64,000 bases of DNA from Amblyomma americanum (GCF_052857255.1 NC_135500.1:48758272-48822271), one strand, 5' to 3'; shown: positions 10,220 to 21,218, counted from the first letter of the stretch. The notes: a model not told the origin generated them from the sequence alone. A program made the numbers and translations.

Positions 10220-13061
10220 TCTTCTTGCAACGTTCAAGCAAGTTCCGAGGATAGACCCGATGGAGGAGCAACAAAGGTGCATTTCCGAAAGTATGGATCT
10301 ATAGCGGTGTGTAAGATATCATTTCGCAAAATTCCCTTTGTAAAAGACTGTCATATCTCAAAAATCCATACGAGAGGTACTCAGCAATGCGCAAAAGCTC
10401 GACGTCCAGCATCATGCGTGTACAACAGATCCTCTCGGAATAGACGAAAAAGTTTCGAGGCGAGCCCCGATGGAGGCGAAACAAAGGTTCATTTCTGAAG
10501 GGTTCGACCTACTAGCAAGGTGTAAGATATCGTTTCGCAAAATTCCCATTGGTAAAACAGTGTAATGCCTCAAAAATCCCTACTAGAGGCCCTGAGCCAC
10601 GAGCCCAAGTTCGCCGTGCAGCCTGATGAGTGTGCAATGGATCTTCTAGGAATGGTAGAGAAATTTTCCAGGCGAAACCCAAAGGAGGTGCTACAAAGGT
10701 GCATTTCGGGAGGTGTGGACCTACTTTCAAGGTGTAAGATATCATTTCGAAAAATTCCCATTGGTAAAACACTGTCATACCTCAAAAATCTGTACGAGAG
10801 GTACTGAGCCACGGGCAAAAGCTCGCCGTCCACCCTCTTGTGTGTACAGCGGATCCTCTCGGAATGGTAGGAAAAGTTTCGGGGCGGGCCCTAATGGCGG
10901 CGCAGCAAAGATCCATTTCTGAAGGTGTGGACCTACTAGCAAGGTGTAAGATATCATTTCGCAAAATTCCCATCGGTAAAACACTGTTATACCTCCAAAA
11001 TCTGTACGAGAGGTACTGAGCCATGGGCCCAAGCTCGCCGTCCAGACTCATGTGCGTACGAGGGATCCTCTCGGAGTAGTCGAAAAAGTTTCGAGGCGAG
11101 CCGTGATGGAGGCGCAACAAAGGACCATTTCTCAAGTTGAAGACCTACAAGCAAGGTGCAAGATATCAGTTCGCAGACTTCCCATGGGGAAAACAGTGTA
11201 ATGTCTCAAATATTCCTTCTAGAGGTCCTGAGCCACGAGCCCAAGTTCGCCGTGCAACTTAATGAGTGTGCAATGGATCTTCTCGGAATGGTATAGCAAA
11301 TTTCCAGGTGAACCCCAATGAAGGCGCAACAAAGCTACATTTCTGAAGGTGCGGACCTAGTAGCAAGGTGTAAGATATCATGTCGTAAAATTCCCATTGG
11401 CAAAACACTGTCATACATAAAAAATATGTACGAGAGGTTCTGAGCCACGGGCCCAAGCTCGCCGTCCAGCGTCATGTGTGTACAACGGATCCTCTCAGAG
11501 TAGAGCGCCGATGGAGGCGCAACAAAGGCTTATTTCCGAAAGTGTGGTCCTACTAGCAAGGTGTAAGATATCATTTCGCAAAATTCCCATCGGTAAAACA
11601 CTGTTATACCTCGAAAATCTGTACGAGAGGTACTGAGCCATGGGCCCAAGCTCGCCGTCCAGGCTCATGTGCGTACGAGGGATCCTCTCGGAGTAGTCGA
11701 AAAAGTTTCGAGGCGAGCCGCGATGGAGGCGCAACAAAGGACCATTTCTCAAGTTGAAGACCTACAAGCAAGGTGCAAGATATCAGTTCGCAGGCTTCCC
11801 ATGGGGAAAACAGTGTAATGTCTCAAAAATACCTTCTAGAGGTCCTGAGCCACGAGTCCAAGTTCGCCGTGCAACTTGATGAGTGTGCAATGGATCTTCT
11901 CAGAATGGTAGAGCAAATTTCCAGGTGAACCTCAATGAAGGCGCAACAAAGCTACATTTCTGAAGGTGCGGACCTAGTAGCAAGGTGTAAGATATCATAT
12001 CGTAAAATTCCCATTGGCAAAACACTGTCATACATAAAAATATGTACGAGAGGTTCTGAGCCACGGGCCCAAGCTCGCCGTCCAGCGTCATGTGTGTACA
12101 ACGGATCCTCTCAGAGTAGAGCGCCGATGGAGGCGCAACAAAGGCTCATTTCCGAAAGTGTGGTCCTACTAGCAAGGTGTAAGATATCATTTCGCAAAAT
12201 TCCCTGCGGTAAAACACTGTCATACCTCAAAAATCCGTACGAGAGGTACTGAGCCATGGGCCCAACCTCGCCGTCCAGCCTAAGGGGTGTACAACGGATC
12301 TTCTCGGAATCGTCGAACAAGTTTCGAGGCGAGCGCCGATGGAGACGCAACAAAGGACCATTTCGGAAGGTGTGGACCTACTAGCAAGGTGTAAGATATC
12401 ATTTCGCAAAATTCCCATAGGGAAAACAGTGTATATCCTCAAAAAACATACTAGAGGTCCTCAGTCACGAACCCAAGTTCACCGTGCAGCCCGATGAGCG
12501 TGCACTGGATCTTCTCGGAACGTTCAAGCAAGATCCGAGGCGAAACGCGATGGAGGCGCAACAAAGGTGCATTTCGGAAGGTGTGGGCCTACCAGAGAGG
12601 TTTGTGATATCATTTCGCAAAATTGCCATTGGTAAAACACTGTCATACCTCAAAAATCCGTACGAGAGGTACTGAGCAATGGGCCCAAGCTCGCCGTCCA
12701 GCCTCATGTGCGTACAACGAATCGTCTAGGGATAGTCGAAACAGTTTCGGGGCGAGCCCCGATGGAGGCGCAACAATGGCCCATTTCGCAAAGTGTGGAA
12801 TTACTAGGAAGGTGTAAGATATTTCACAAAAAATTCCCATAAGGAAATGCATCAAAAATCTTCACTAGAGGTCCTGAGCCATGAGCCCAAGTTCGCCGTG
12901 CAGCCTGATGAGTATGCAATGGATCATCTCGGAATGGTCGAGCAAGTTTCCAGGCGAACCTTAATGGAGGCGCAACAAAGGTGCATGTCGGAAGGTGTGG
13001 GCCTACTAGCAAGGTTTATGATATCATTTCGCAAAATTGTCATTGGTAAAACACTGTCACA
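10220..13061 (+). repeat. 212-bp satellite, right block
   Basis: About 13 tandem monomers. Anchors for AAGATATCA are 10313, 10524, 10736, 10948, 11160, 11372, 11565, 11777, 11989, 12181, 12393, about 12604, 12816 and about 13018. Spacing is 211-212 except for 192-193 at two units that lack the same 19 bases, and 202 at the end. Types run B A B B A B B A B B A B A B. Long open frames on both strands are by-products of the repeat and are not called as genes. Confidence 0.94.
10948..12181 (+). repeat. Higher-order trimer duplicated within satellite
   Basis: Units 10948-11565 (617 bp) and 11565-12181 (616 bp) are near-identical trimers. Each consists of two 212-bp monomers and one shortened 193-bp monomer. 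The shared 19-base deletion and shared private variants (CAAGTTGAAGACCTACAAGC, ACATAAAAA) show that the trimer was copied as a block. Confidence 0.85.
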
Positions 13062-13640
13062 CTGTCGGATGTCCAAGGGAGGTCCATGGCGGCACGGACC
13101 CGTGTCCGACGGCTACCACCTCCACACTTGAATGACCCATCTTCCGCTCTCCTGTCTCGCTTCACACCTCTGTTTTCTCACACGTCAGCTCTTCTCTCCT
13201 CGTGCCCGCCACGCTCTTCGTCGTCGTCGCCTTGTAGACACCATTCGCACGTTCACGCGGGCCACGCTGGGCTGGCATATGTGCCGCTCCGCTGTCTATG
13301 CACCACTGTCGACGTACCACAGTCAAAATTCTCTCGACGATTTGTTGTGCGCCTCACATTTACCCCTTCGGAAAATTTTTTTCATATAGAAAAAACTGCC
13401 GTCGTTGCACGTGGGAAGCGAACCATGTAGACTCCGTCGAAGGCACCGCAGGCAGTTTACAGGATGACACATGGAGGCACATGGAGGCGGGCCCCGAAGA
13501 GAACATGGGGCCATACATTATACATCTGACAAAAGGAAATAAAAACCTTACAAAACATCAGACACAAGCTTTACAAACGTATGTACGATAAAGATTAAAA
13601 TATACACCTGTACAACTCATATTGAGATAAAAAATGAAAA
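13062..13640. other. Unclassified GC-rich block, possible LTR of gypsy D
   Basis: The satellite ends at about 13061 and is followed by TGTCGGATGTCC. The block then runs through C/T-rich and GC-rich sequence to about 13500 and A/T-rich sequence to 13640. It lies where the 3' LTR and 3' UTR of the minus-strand gypsy D remnant should be, and it starts with TG on this side, but I found no matching inverted end or second LTR. No credible coding sequence is seen. Confidence 0.4.
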
Positions 13641-14505
13641 AAAATCAGCACTAAAACACCAGTCCGCCACTTGCACGGTCTCTTGGGATGCACGCTCTTG
13701 GTATCTTCTAAGCATATATCATGATGTGGAATAGCTTCTTAGTGCGGCCCAAGTCAATCCAATAACCCGCGTCATTTTTTTTGTCCAGAAACCACAACGG
13801 GGCCTTTCCACTGCATCAGGAGTTTATTGTGGCTACTCGGCAAAAGAATATGGGCTTGATCTCTAACCCTTAAATGCCGCTTCTTGCTGTTCCTGTCCCA
13901 GTATCTCTTCTGAGACTGTTGAGCACGCACCAAATTTTATGTGGCGCTCGCACATTCTGCTCGAGTCATTCTCTTAGATCGAGAACGTAACCGTATGTCA
14001 TCTTGCTATCTTCGCCCTGCTCTTCCCGTGTCCAGAGCCCTCTGAAGACCGCGAGCGGTCCTGGCACAGGTCGTCCAAATATCAACTCAGAGAAAACCCC
14101 AGATGCACAGAAGCGGGGCGATGTAATGATCCCATGCTTCGGGTTGCACCTGACTGAGCTTCCGCAACATATGCTTGAGTGTGCCGTCAAATTTCTCCAC
14201 TATCTTATTGCACATTGGATGGTAAGGGGTCGGGCTGAGATGCTTCACCGCCAAGAGATCATTGCGCTCTCTCATCATTTCGGAAGTGAAACAGGACACC
14301 TGGTCCCAAAGGATCTCTCTCGGAGAACCCATTCGTGAAAACATCACCAAACCTTCTGCCACGGTTGCTGAATCTATCTTTGGCAGAGCCACAGCGTCGG
14401 GATACCGCGTGGCAAAATCGCGGAGAGTGAAAGTATATCTATTCCATCTCACCGATGTGGGCGACAGCGGACCGACTGTATCGACAGCGACACGATCAAA
14501 TAATG
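13640..14505 (-). pseudogene. Gypsy D integrase and GPY/F-like tail (remnant)
   Basis: The minus-strand translation contains VAVDTVGPLSPTS, LRDFATRYPDAVALPK, MGSPREILWDQVSCFTSEMM and PYHPMCNKIVEKFDGTLKHM, the core of a retroelement integrase with its D,D,E residues in recognisable context. Downstream are ELIFGRPVPGPL and a GPY/F-like stretch with LLPSSHNKLLMQWKGP and WIDLG. Several stops and frameshifts separate the pieces. From memory, this integrase type belongs to tick gypsy elements in which integrase precedes RT. No RT follows here. Confidence 0.8.
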
Positions 14506-14520
14506 AGCAGTGAGCAAGGG

Positions 14521-14870
14521 AGCAGTTGCAGGATACAGACGCATCTAAACAGGCTTATCTTTTTTCGTGCAGGCTTTCGCTACATGCGGCACCGACTACG
14601 AAAATGCAACTTCACCGGAATTACCGTGTACCTGCCACCGTGGTTTGCGTGCACTTGTCTTGACCATCATCACACGTCCCCGTTCAGCGTTGAATTCGAG
14701 CGATGCGAACTTATCGGAACTTTCCCGTGCACTTCATGGACACGGCGGAGTGACATCGACATCGTTGGATGCATCGGGAAACGCCCTCAGGCCTTCGGGA
14801 AAAGCCCCTCAGCAGCTGCAGTATGCAGACGCATCTGAACTGGCTCATCTTTTTGTGCAGGTCAGTAACA
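14521..14870 (+). promoter_or_regulatory. Tandem 5' monomers of CR1-like LINE 1
   Basis: A segment starting GCAG(T/C)TGCAG(G/T)AT(A/G)CAGACGCATCT and running to TTTTT-CGTGCAGG occurs at 14522 and again at 14813, a period of about 291 bases. The second copy ends CAGGTCAGTAA, close to a splice-donor consensus. Tandem 5' units upstream of ORF1 are known as promoter monomers in some LINEs; that role here is inference. Confidence 0.6.
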
Positions 14871-15560
14871 AGCAACGCCTTGAATTTAAAAATGATTCTT
14901 TGTGTTTGGTTGTGCTCTCTTGCTCAGAGGTGCTATGTGAGCGTGTTTTGGATTGCTTTGACTCATTTTGCCTGCTGGTGCTCTTGTTTAGTGGGGACGT
15001 TGAAACCCATCCAGGCCCCACCTTGTCAGTGTCTCATCAGCTGGAAACCATTACTGAAGATTAGAAAGTGTCTACAACTGAGCTTAAATCTATCAGTGAG
15101 AAGTTAGGCGGTCATATATCAGAATCAAATCGAAGGCTGGCTTAGAAAAAATAGAATCACAAAGATATCAAAGAGGGTAGAGGAATGTGACAGTTCTGTT
15201 TTGGAGCTACGAGAACATATTACGTCTCTTTGTAGCAAGGTCGATGACCTAGAGCATCGCTCTCGGCGGAATAACTTGATTACCTTTGGGGTCAATAAGA
15301 TAGTACAGAAACTCCGAGTAGCCTGAGGGGTGCTGTGTTAACAGAAGTGTTGGAAAAAAACTAGGCATTACGGTCGGGAGCGTTGAACGCATACAACACT
15401 TCGGCAGGCAATTGTAAGATAAGGATCGACCACTGATAATGCGGTTCTTCGACTTTAATGTAAAAATGAACCTTAGGAATGCGAAGAAGCTGAAAGGCTC
15501 AGGAATGTCATTATCTGAAAATTCAGAAATTACGGAAACTGCTGTGGTCTCCCGTTAAGG
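14840..15560 (+). pseudogene. CR1-like LINE 1 ORF1 with 2A-like motif
   Basis: Frame 14567-15064 contains a hydrophobic run and then GDVETHPGP at 14993-15019. This fits the 2A ribosome-skipping pattern DxExNPGP except that H replaces N. After a stop at 15062-15064 the frame continues with a coiled-coil-like segment and LEHRSRRNNLITFGV (about 15250-15295), the conserved start of the ORF1 RNA-binding region in L1/CR1-type elements. Further stops follow. ORF1 proteins bind and chaperone element RNA. Confidence 0.75.
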
Positions 15561-18120
15561 ATAATTGCAAACCATCGGAAATAAGACAGCCGAATTCGAA
15601 GCACTCCTTTACGACATGGGCCCGCACATTACGTTTCTGACAGAAACCTGGCTTCATTCTGAAATACCTGACTTCTTAATTGTTCCCCCCGCCTGCAGAA
15701 TATTGCGATGCGACTGACCGACACGTGGAGGAGGAGTATCCACGTGTCGGTCAGTCGCAATAGCGCTTAAGGAAAGTGTATCTTCTGTGTTGCTGTCGGG
15801 TATTCCTAACCATGAAAGTCTCTTTTTTGTAAGATTGATTTCTGCGGAAACACTATTGTATTAGGCGTAGTATATCGACCTCCTGACACGGATGGATGTC
15901 GCCTTTCTTGAAGACCTGTGCGATTCTGTTCAACGCTCCCGGGGCGACCGAGTGAAGTTGATTTTAGGTGGCGATTTCAACTTGCCAGATATAGATTGAA
16001 CCCACATGAGTACTATGGGTGCCAATTCTGGTCATTGTGAGCTCCTTTTCGACGCTGCCTTCACGTGTAATCTGACCCAGATTATTGACAGACCAACCAG
16101 GATCTGTGCCTCTGTATCCAACATTCTTGACCTAGTGTTCATCAGCTCTGCCTTTAAGTGTATTTCTGTTGACGTTTTGAAGGGTGTATCTGATCATAAT
16201 CTTGTTTCCTTTGTTTTCCTCCTATCAGCTTATGTTGACAGCAAAAAGCGTCCCATTATTTTGAAAAGTTTTAATAGAGCTGATGTAGGAATTTTTGATT
16301 TTCTAGAGACCCACCTTGAAAGTTTTAAGGCTGAGGAGAATGTAAATGTGTTATGGTGCATGTTTAAAAAGATATGCCTCGATTGCTAACAATGTATGTT
16401 CCTAATCTTAAAAAAAACATAACCCATGGATCACACGAGACGTTATCCGCAATAAACGTAAGCTAAGGCGATTGCGGCGTTCAAGTAATCAGAATAAGTC
16501 TAATGAGAGCATGCTAGGCAGTCTAATAAGGAATAAGATCAAGCAAGCTGAGAACTTCTTTTTTAATGTTAAGCTTGGGCATTTTCTCAGTGAAGCACCG
16601 GAAAAGTTCTGGCGATACATTAATGGCAATAAACAACGCAATTTGTCATTAATAGTTAATGGTTCACCTGTCACAGGGTCAAAAGATATTGCTGGTGTGT
16701 TTAATAAGTATCTTCAATCAGTGTATACCGATAAAAACTCGACTTTTCCTTCTAAGCAAGGCGACTACACTTCTTCAATGCCAGGTGTTACTAACTCCCG
16801 CGAAGGTGTTTTGAATGTTCTTCTGAAGCTTGACGTTTAAATGTCTAGTGGGCCTGATAACATCCCTCCAGCTTTTCTCCGCCGTTATGCAAAACGGTTA
16901 TCACATTACCTGGATGTTATCTTCAACTCCTGATTGTCTCAGTGCGTAGTCCCATCAAAATGAAAAACCGCACGTGTCGTACCTATCATTAAAGGCAATG
17001 AACCATCCTGCGTGTCTACGTGCAGTATCTTTGGTCTCAACCAGTTGCAAAAGGCTCGAGCATATGATCTGCCGAGCTTTGACGGAATTTTCGGAATCGA
17101 CACATTTCTTATGTGATGAGCCAAGTGGATTTAGGCGCGGTTTATCTACCGTCTCAAAAGTGATACACACTTCCCATAATTTTTTAATACAGTTGTTAAC
17201 AAACAACAAATGGACGCTGTGTTTTTTTTACTTTGCCGAAGCCTTTTATAAGTTACCACCAACTAAACTCATAGGAAAGCTTTACACTGCCGGAATCAAC
17301 CGAATATTATTGACTTTATGAGAGCCTACTTAGAAGACAGATTTTAATATGTTCATGTTGACGATGGGTACTCTGACGCACTTCTGGTTTCATCTGGTGT
17401 TCCGCAAGGGTCAGTTCTGGGGCCTATCCTATTTATTTATGTAAATGATATAATTAATGGGGTTGATTTTGAAGTTAGATTAAGCTATTTGCAGATTACT
17501 GCGTTTCATACTCCTTAGTTAACTCCACAGCTGACCAAATTGAGCTTAACAGGAACCTGCAGAAGATCTAGAATAAGTGTAACCAATGGGGTATGTTTCT
17601 TAACGTTAGTAAATGTTTGGTACTTATAATTTTTTTAATGAAAACTCTTCTGACACATCCATATTGTATAGCTGGCCTACCACTTCCAGAATCCTAGTCT
17701 GTAAATACCTTGAAGTTCAGATAACTGCTCGCCTAAACTGGTATGCCCACATCATATTACTTGCGGGAAAGCCCTGAACACTCTATGGTGTTTGAGGCGT
17801 AAACTGCCGAAGGCCCCAAAACACGTGAAACTGGCAGCGTATAAGGCTTTGGTGCGGCCTCGTCTGAAATATGCCTGTGGTTTATGGGACCCATTTACAG
17901 CCAAGAATATTTCCAAATTAGAAAGAGGTGCAAAGGATCGCAGCTCGTTTCATTTGCAACAGATACAAACGAACAGATAGTGTAACAGCTAGGATCAATT
18001 ATATTGGCCTAGAACCTCTTCAGACAAGGCGCACTGAAGAAAGGTTGAAATTTTTGTACCTAATATATTATAATCTGATTAAAATCAAAAGTGATGATTG
18101 AGCAAGTACGCGTTATAACT
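15560..18120 (+). pseudogene. CR1-like LINE 1 ORF2: endonuclease and RT (decayed)
   Basis: Endonuclease pieces: YRPPDTD (about 15870), GGDFNLPDIDW (15969-16000), DRPTRICASVSNILDLVF (16088-16141) and GVSDHNLVSF (16182-16211). RT pieces: FWRYINGNK (16608), SGPDNIPPAFLRRYA (16850-16894), VPQGSVLGPILF (17400-17435) and LKYACGLWDP (17866-17895). The catalytic [YF]xDD motif is no longer readable at 17480-17500. Many stops and indels break it. It is clearly related to, but distinct from, LINEs 2 and 3. Confidence 0.8.
15709..15759. repeat. Perfect inverted repeat (21-bp arms, 9-nt loop)
   Basis: Left arm 15709-15729 is the exact reverse complement of 15739-15759, separated by GGAGGAGTA. It lies in the decayed endonuclease region of LINE 1 and interrupts the expected coding sequence, so it is not a normal part of the gene. 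Confidence 0.95.
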
Positions 18121-18144
18121 GTCGGAAAACGTTACAAGAATTTT

Positions 18145-19955
18145 TGTGATTGTGATTGTTTATTGGTTTCTTTCCAATACAAGGAAAAAGCGAAGGGAAA
18201 GCTAAAGGCTATTGGCCTGACGAGGCTCTCCCTCCGCATGCAGTTTCGACAGCATTACAAAAAAACACACATTTGTTGTTCCACTTTACACATTTCTAGG
18301 TCTTGCAGGATGCTGTACATATGACTATACACAAATATAAACAACAAAGAGAATAAAATATTAACAAAGGTGCAAAGCTCAGTCATCGCGGAGAACATAT
18401 GTGCATATAAAAGAGAAGAAAAAAGAAAGGAAAAAAGAAAGGTGACATTCTAAACACAGACAAAAAAAACAGTACTGGTTTATAGACGCTACACATGATT
18501 TTAAGAGAATTCACTGGTAACGAATTGTTTTCTCAATAACCAATGCTTTTACCGTTTTTTTCTTCATTGGTTTCTTTAGGTTAGCATCATCAGGCAATTT
18601 GTTTAGAAGCACCGGAATTTGGTAATTTAAATGCTGTTTGCCATAATTCGTGCGCGTTCGAGGCTTTCTGCGCTCTTGCCTCCGAAGGGCGAGCGTATGT
18701 GTTTCGACAGGGCTACTACTTACGTGAAGTTTATGTTTTTGTACATACTGCAATAACTTGAAACAATAACCTTCATCAGCTCTTAGCAGAGAATACTTTA
18801 CAAACAATGGACCTGTTGGTAAGTCTTGTGGTTGTCCTGTATACCTTTCAAGCAACCGAAGTACGCGCTTCTGTAACTTGAGTATTCGCAGGTAATTTTT
18901 ACTAGAGGTTGTACCCCAAACCAAAATACAGTAGGAAAGTCTGGAATAAAAGAGAGTATAGTAAAGAGGAAGTTTAAGCCACAAAGGTATAAGTGAACTT
19001 ATTCTATATAGGCAGCCGAGCGGTCTACTCAGCTCCAGAGCAAGGTTATCAATGTGGGTGTTCCAAGACAAGTTTTCTTGAAACCACACTCCCAGAAATT
19101 TTTGCTTACCTCTTGTTTTAACTGAGTGTCCATGAAAGGTAATATGAATATTATTGTTCATTGGCTTATTAATTGGAGCAAATATGATATATTTGGTTTT
19201 ATTAGTATTCAACTGTAACCTGTTAGCATGTAACCAGTCGGAAAGTGACTCCATATATTTATTAACAATCTCCGGAAGCTCCGTAAGGGTGCGTGCAGTG
19301 AAGAAAATATTCGTGTCATCTGCGTACATTATTAATTTAGGAGAATTATGGATGGTACAAAGATCGTTAATATAGACCAGGAATAATAACGGTCCAAGAA
19401 TAGAACCTTGAGGAACACCTTGTTTAATTAATATTTTTTCAGTCGTTTCTTGGTGGACGCTTACATATTGAAGCCTATTGCTTAAGTAACTTTCTATCAG
19501 TCTAAGGACAACGCCGCGAACACCGTATCTTTTGAGTTTAATTAGTAGCACATCGTGACGCACCGAGTCAAAAGCTTTCCGTAAATCGACAAACAATCCT
19601 AGCGTGTAAAACCTGTGCTCAAAGTTATGTATAATATCATGCTTAATTCTGAGAAGCGCGTCCTCTGTAGATTTACCTTTTTGGAATCCGAACTGCATAT
19701 CACTTAATACCCCATATTTTTCGAAAAAATTTTCTAATCTTATATTTATGACTCCTTCAAATATTTTCGATAGAACAGGCAGGACCAAGATTGGTCTATA
19801 GTTGCTTACGTCTCCTTCAGCACCACCCTTGTGAATAGGACAGATGCGAGCTATCTTGAGCGACTCAGGAAAGATTCCAGTCTCAAGCATTTTATTTGCT
19901 ATGTCTGCTATGATGGGCGATAAGATTTCAGACACATGTTTGATTGGCATGTTTG
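18145..19955 (-). mobile_element. CR1-like LINE 2, 3' half
   Basis: Minus-strand LINE whose 3' end at about 18145 reads CCAATAAACAATCACAATCACAA, a poly(A)-signal-like motif followed by a short tandem tail. It contains a 3' UTR and a long open RT frame. The element continues at 24438-25090 on the far side of LINE 3. Confidence 0.87.
18511..19950 (-). pseudogene. CR1-like LINE 2 reverse transcriptase (open, 5'-cut)
   Basis: An uninterrupted frame of 479 codons. RT motifs in order are RICPIHKGG, NYRPILVLPVLSKIFE, QFGFQKGKSTEDAL, LFVDLRKAFDSVRHD, QGVPQGSILGPLLFLVYIND, the catalytic YADDTNIF and FLGVWFQENLSW, then a typical C-terminal region with LKLQKRVLRLLE. It starts with PIKHVSEIL, which corresponds to PIKYVMEYL inside LINE 3 ORF2, so the missing N-terminal half is upstream and is found at 24438-25090. 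The gene is split by the LINE 3 insertion and is no longer functional as a unit. Confidence 0.92.
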
Positions 19956-19969
19956 ATGTTTGATTGGCA
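19936..19969. repeat. Direct 14-bp repeat at LINE 2/LINE 3 junction
   Basis: ATGTTTGATTGGCA occurs at 19936-19949 and 19956-19969, separated by TGTTTG. The first copy is LINE 2 coding sequence. The second is extra sequence directly before the LINE 3 5' end. Confidence 0.85.
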
Positions 19970-20280
19970 CTAAGTGCAGCAACTTATCGTGTCTCCGCGT
20001 CTTTGCTGCAGATTGCTTTGCGCCGTCTGCACTGTCCGCTCAAGACTAGCTCAGCAGCCCAGCTGAGTACACGTGCTTGGCTGACCACCGACTTGGACCG
20101 GCTACAAGGGGCGTTTCCCGTCAGCGGTTTTCGCTATCTGCAGCATCCACCTGACGCCTGACGTCACACGCATTGGGTTACAAAAGAACCCATCCGCCGC
20201 CACGGTCCCCACTTGGCAGCAGCGACGACCGACTGAGTGCAGCAACTTATAGTGTCTCCGCGTCTTTGCTACAGGTTAGT
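19970..20280 (+). promoter_or_regulatory. Tandem 5' monomers of CR1-like LINE 3
   Basis: The segment CT(A/G)AGTGCAGCAACTTAT(C/A)GTGTCTCCGCGTCTTTGCT(G/A)CAG occurs at 19969 and at 20233, a period of 264 bases. The second copy runs into CAGGTTAGTG, which resembles a splice donor. By analogy with other LINEs these may be promoter monomers. This is inferred from position only. Confidence 0.65.
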
Positions 20281-20379
20281 GCCAAAGCCGTTTTAGATCT
20301 GTTGGTCTTTTCCATATCGTCGCTGCTGCCAAACTGTGAGCTTCTTGGCGTTTTTTGTGCAATAGGCCTTGAACGTAGC

Positions 20380-21162
20380 ATGGCGAAAGAAGTTGCTAAG
20401 CTTAAAGAGGAGCTGAAGGCTGAGTTAGTGAAAATTAAAGAAGTCTTCAAACAGGAAATAAAAACTTCGCGAGAGTGCATTGAAAGGGATCTCCGAAACG
20501 AAATTAGAGAACTAAAGGCTGAACAACGTAACATGACAACGAGCCTTGAGTTTGCTCATGACTCCATGGAAGAGCTGAAACAAAAACTTGAGGCTGAAAT
20601 CTCAAGGAACGCTAAACTCGAAAAAGAGAATGAAGCACTTAAGGTAAAGTGCATATCATTAGAAAAAAAACATGATGAAGCTGCAAGACGCATTGTTCAA
20701 ATGGAGCAGTATTCCCGAAACATGAATATTGAAATCCAAGGTGTAGTAAAGCAGGATGATGAGAATGTCCTGCAGATTGTTCAAGGGGTTGGAGAAGCAA
20801 TCAAAGAGTCAATCAGTGAGGATGACATTGAATCCTGCCATCGAGTTCCAACAAGAGATGCTGACAAATCAAACATCATTGTCCAATTCAAATCTCGTTC
20901 AAAACGCGACAGCATACTTAGGAAAGGAAAAAAGGCCCGACTGACCAATGAGGATATTGGGATCAGTAATCCCGCCCCAGTATATATAAATGAGCACCTC
21001 TGCCCGGCCCTAAAGAGACTCCTGGGTATGACTGTAAAGCGGAAGTATGAGCACAAATGGAAGTCGGTGTGGACTCTGAATGGAAAAATTTTTGCTAAGC
21101 AAACAGAATCTTCTGATGTTGTTCAGATCACTTGTGAGGCTGACCTTGTGAAAATCGAGTGA
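20380..21162 (+). CDS. LINE 3 ORF1 protein (coiled coil, baculovirus FP-like domain)
   Basis: An intact frame of 260 residues. I chose ATG 20380 (MAKEVAKLKEEL) because upstream in-frame sequence belongs to the repeated 5' region. Residues 1-105 are a long charged coiled coil (KEELKAELVKIKEVF; EQRNMTTSLEF). Residues from about 107 on (MEQYSRNMNIEIQGV, DIESCHRVPT, IIVQFKSRSKRDSIL) resemble the FP/RNA-binding domain found in ORF1 of several CR1-like LINEs. It ends TGA 17 bases before a non-ATG extension of ORF2 and 56 bases before the ORF2 ATG. The likely role is binding of element RNA. The function is inferred from family and order. Confidence 0.88.
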   Translation: MAKEVAKLKEELKAELVKIKEVFKQEIKTSRECIERDLRNEIRELKAEQRNMTTSLEFAHDSMEELKQKLEAEISRNAKLEKENEALKVKCISLEKKHDEAARRIVQMEQYSRNMNIEIQGVVKQDDENVLQIVQGVGEAIKESISEDDIESCHRVPTRDADKSNIIVQFKSRSKRDSILRKGKKARLTNEDIGISNPAPVYINEHLCPALKRLLGMTVKRKYEHKWKSVWTLNGKIFAKQTESSDVVQITCEADLVKIE

Positions 21163-21218
21163 GTCCTAGACAGCTTTAGCGCTTTAGTGCGTTATTGTTG
21201 CTTGTTAAATCGGTCAAG

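Larger units (their letters stand above)
14506..18140 (+). mobile_element. CR1/L2-like LINE 1, decayed
   Basis: The parts in order are a tandem 5' region, an ORF1 with a 2A-like motif and coiled coil, an APE endonuclease, an RT and a CR1-type C-terminus (RRTEERLKFLYLIYYN near 18030-18080). The element is interrupted or ended at about 18140, where the minus-strand LINE 2 begins. Many stops and frameshifts are spread evenly, so it is one of the older elements here. Confidence 0.82.

Noticed and set aside
10205..13012. Many 60-117-codon frames on both strands (for example LRLHRGSPRNFFDYSERI repeated on the minus strand)
   Set aside because: They recur at the 212-bp satellite period, shift between monomers and match no gene. 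They are by-products of the tandem repeat.
13966..14338. Plus-strand 111-codon frame in the gypsy D region
   Set aside because: Antisense of the integrase, which has clear motifs on the minus strand.
20173..20379. N-terminal extension of LINE 3 ORF1 to 20173
   Set aside because: The start codon would be TTG and the sequence belongs to the tandem 5' region. ATG 20380 fits the coiled-coil start.
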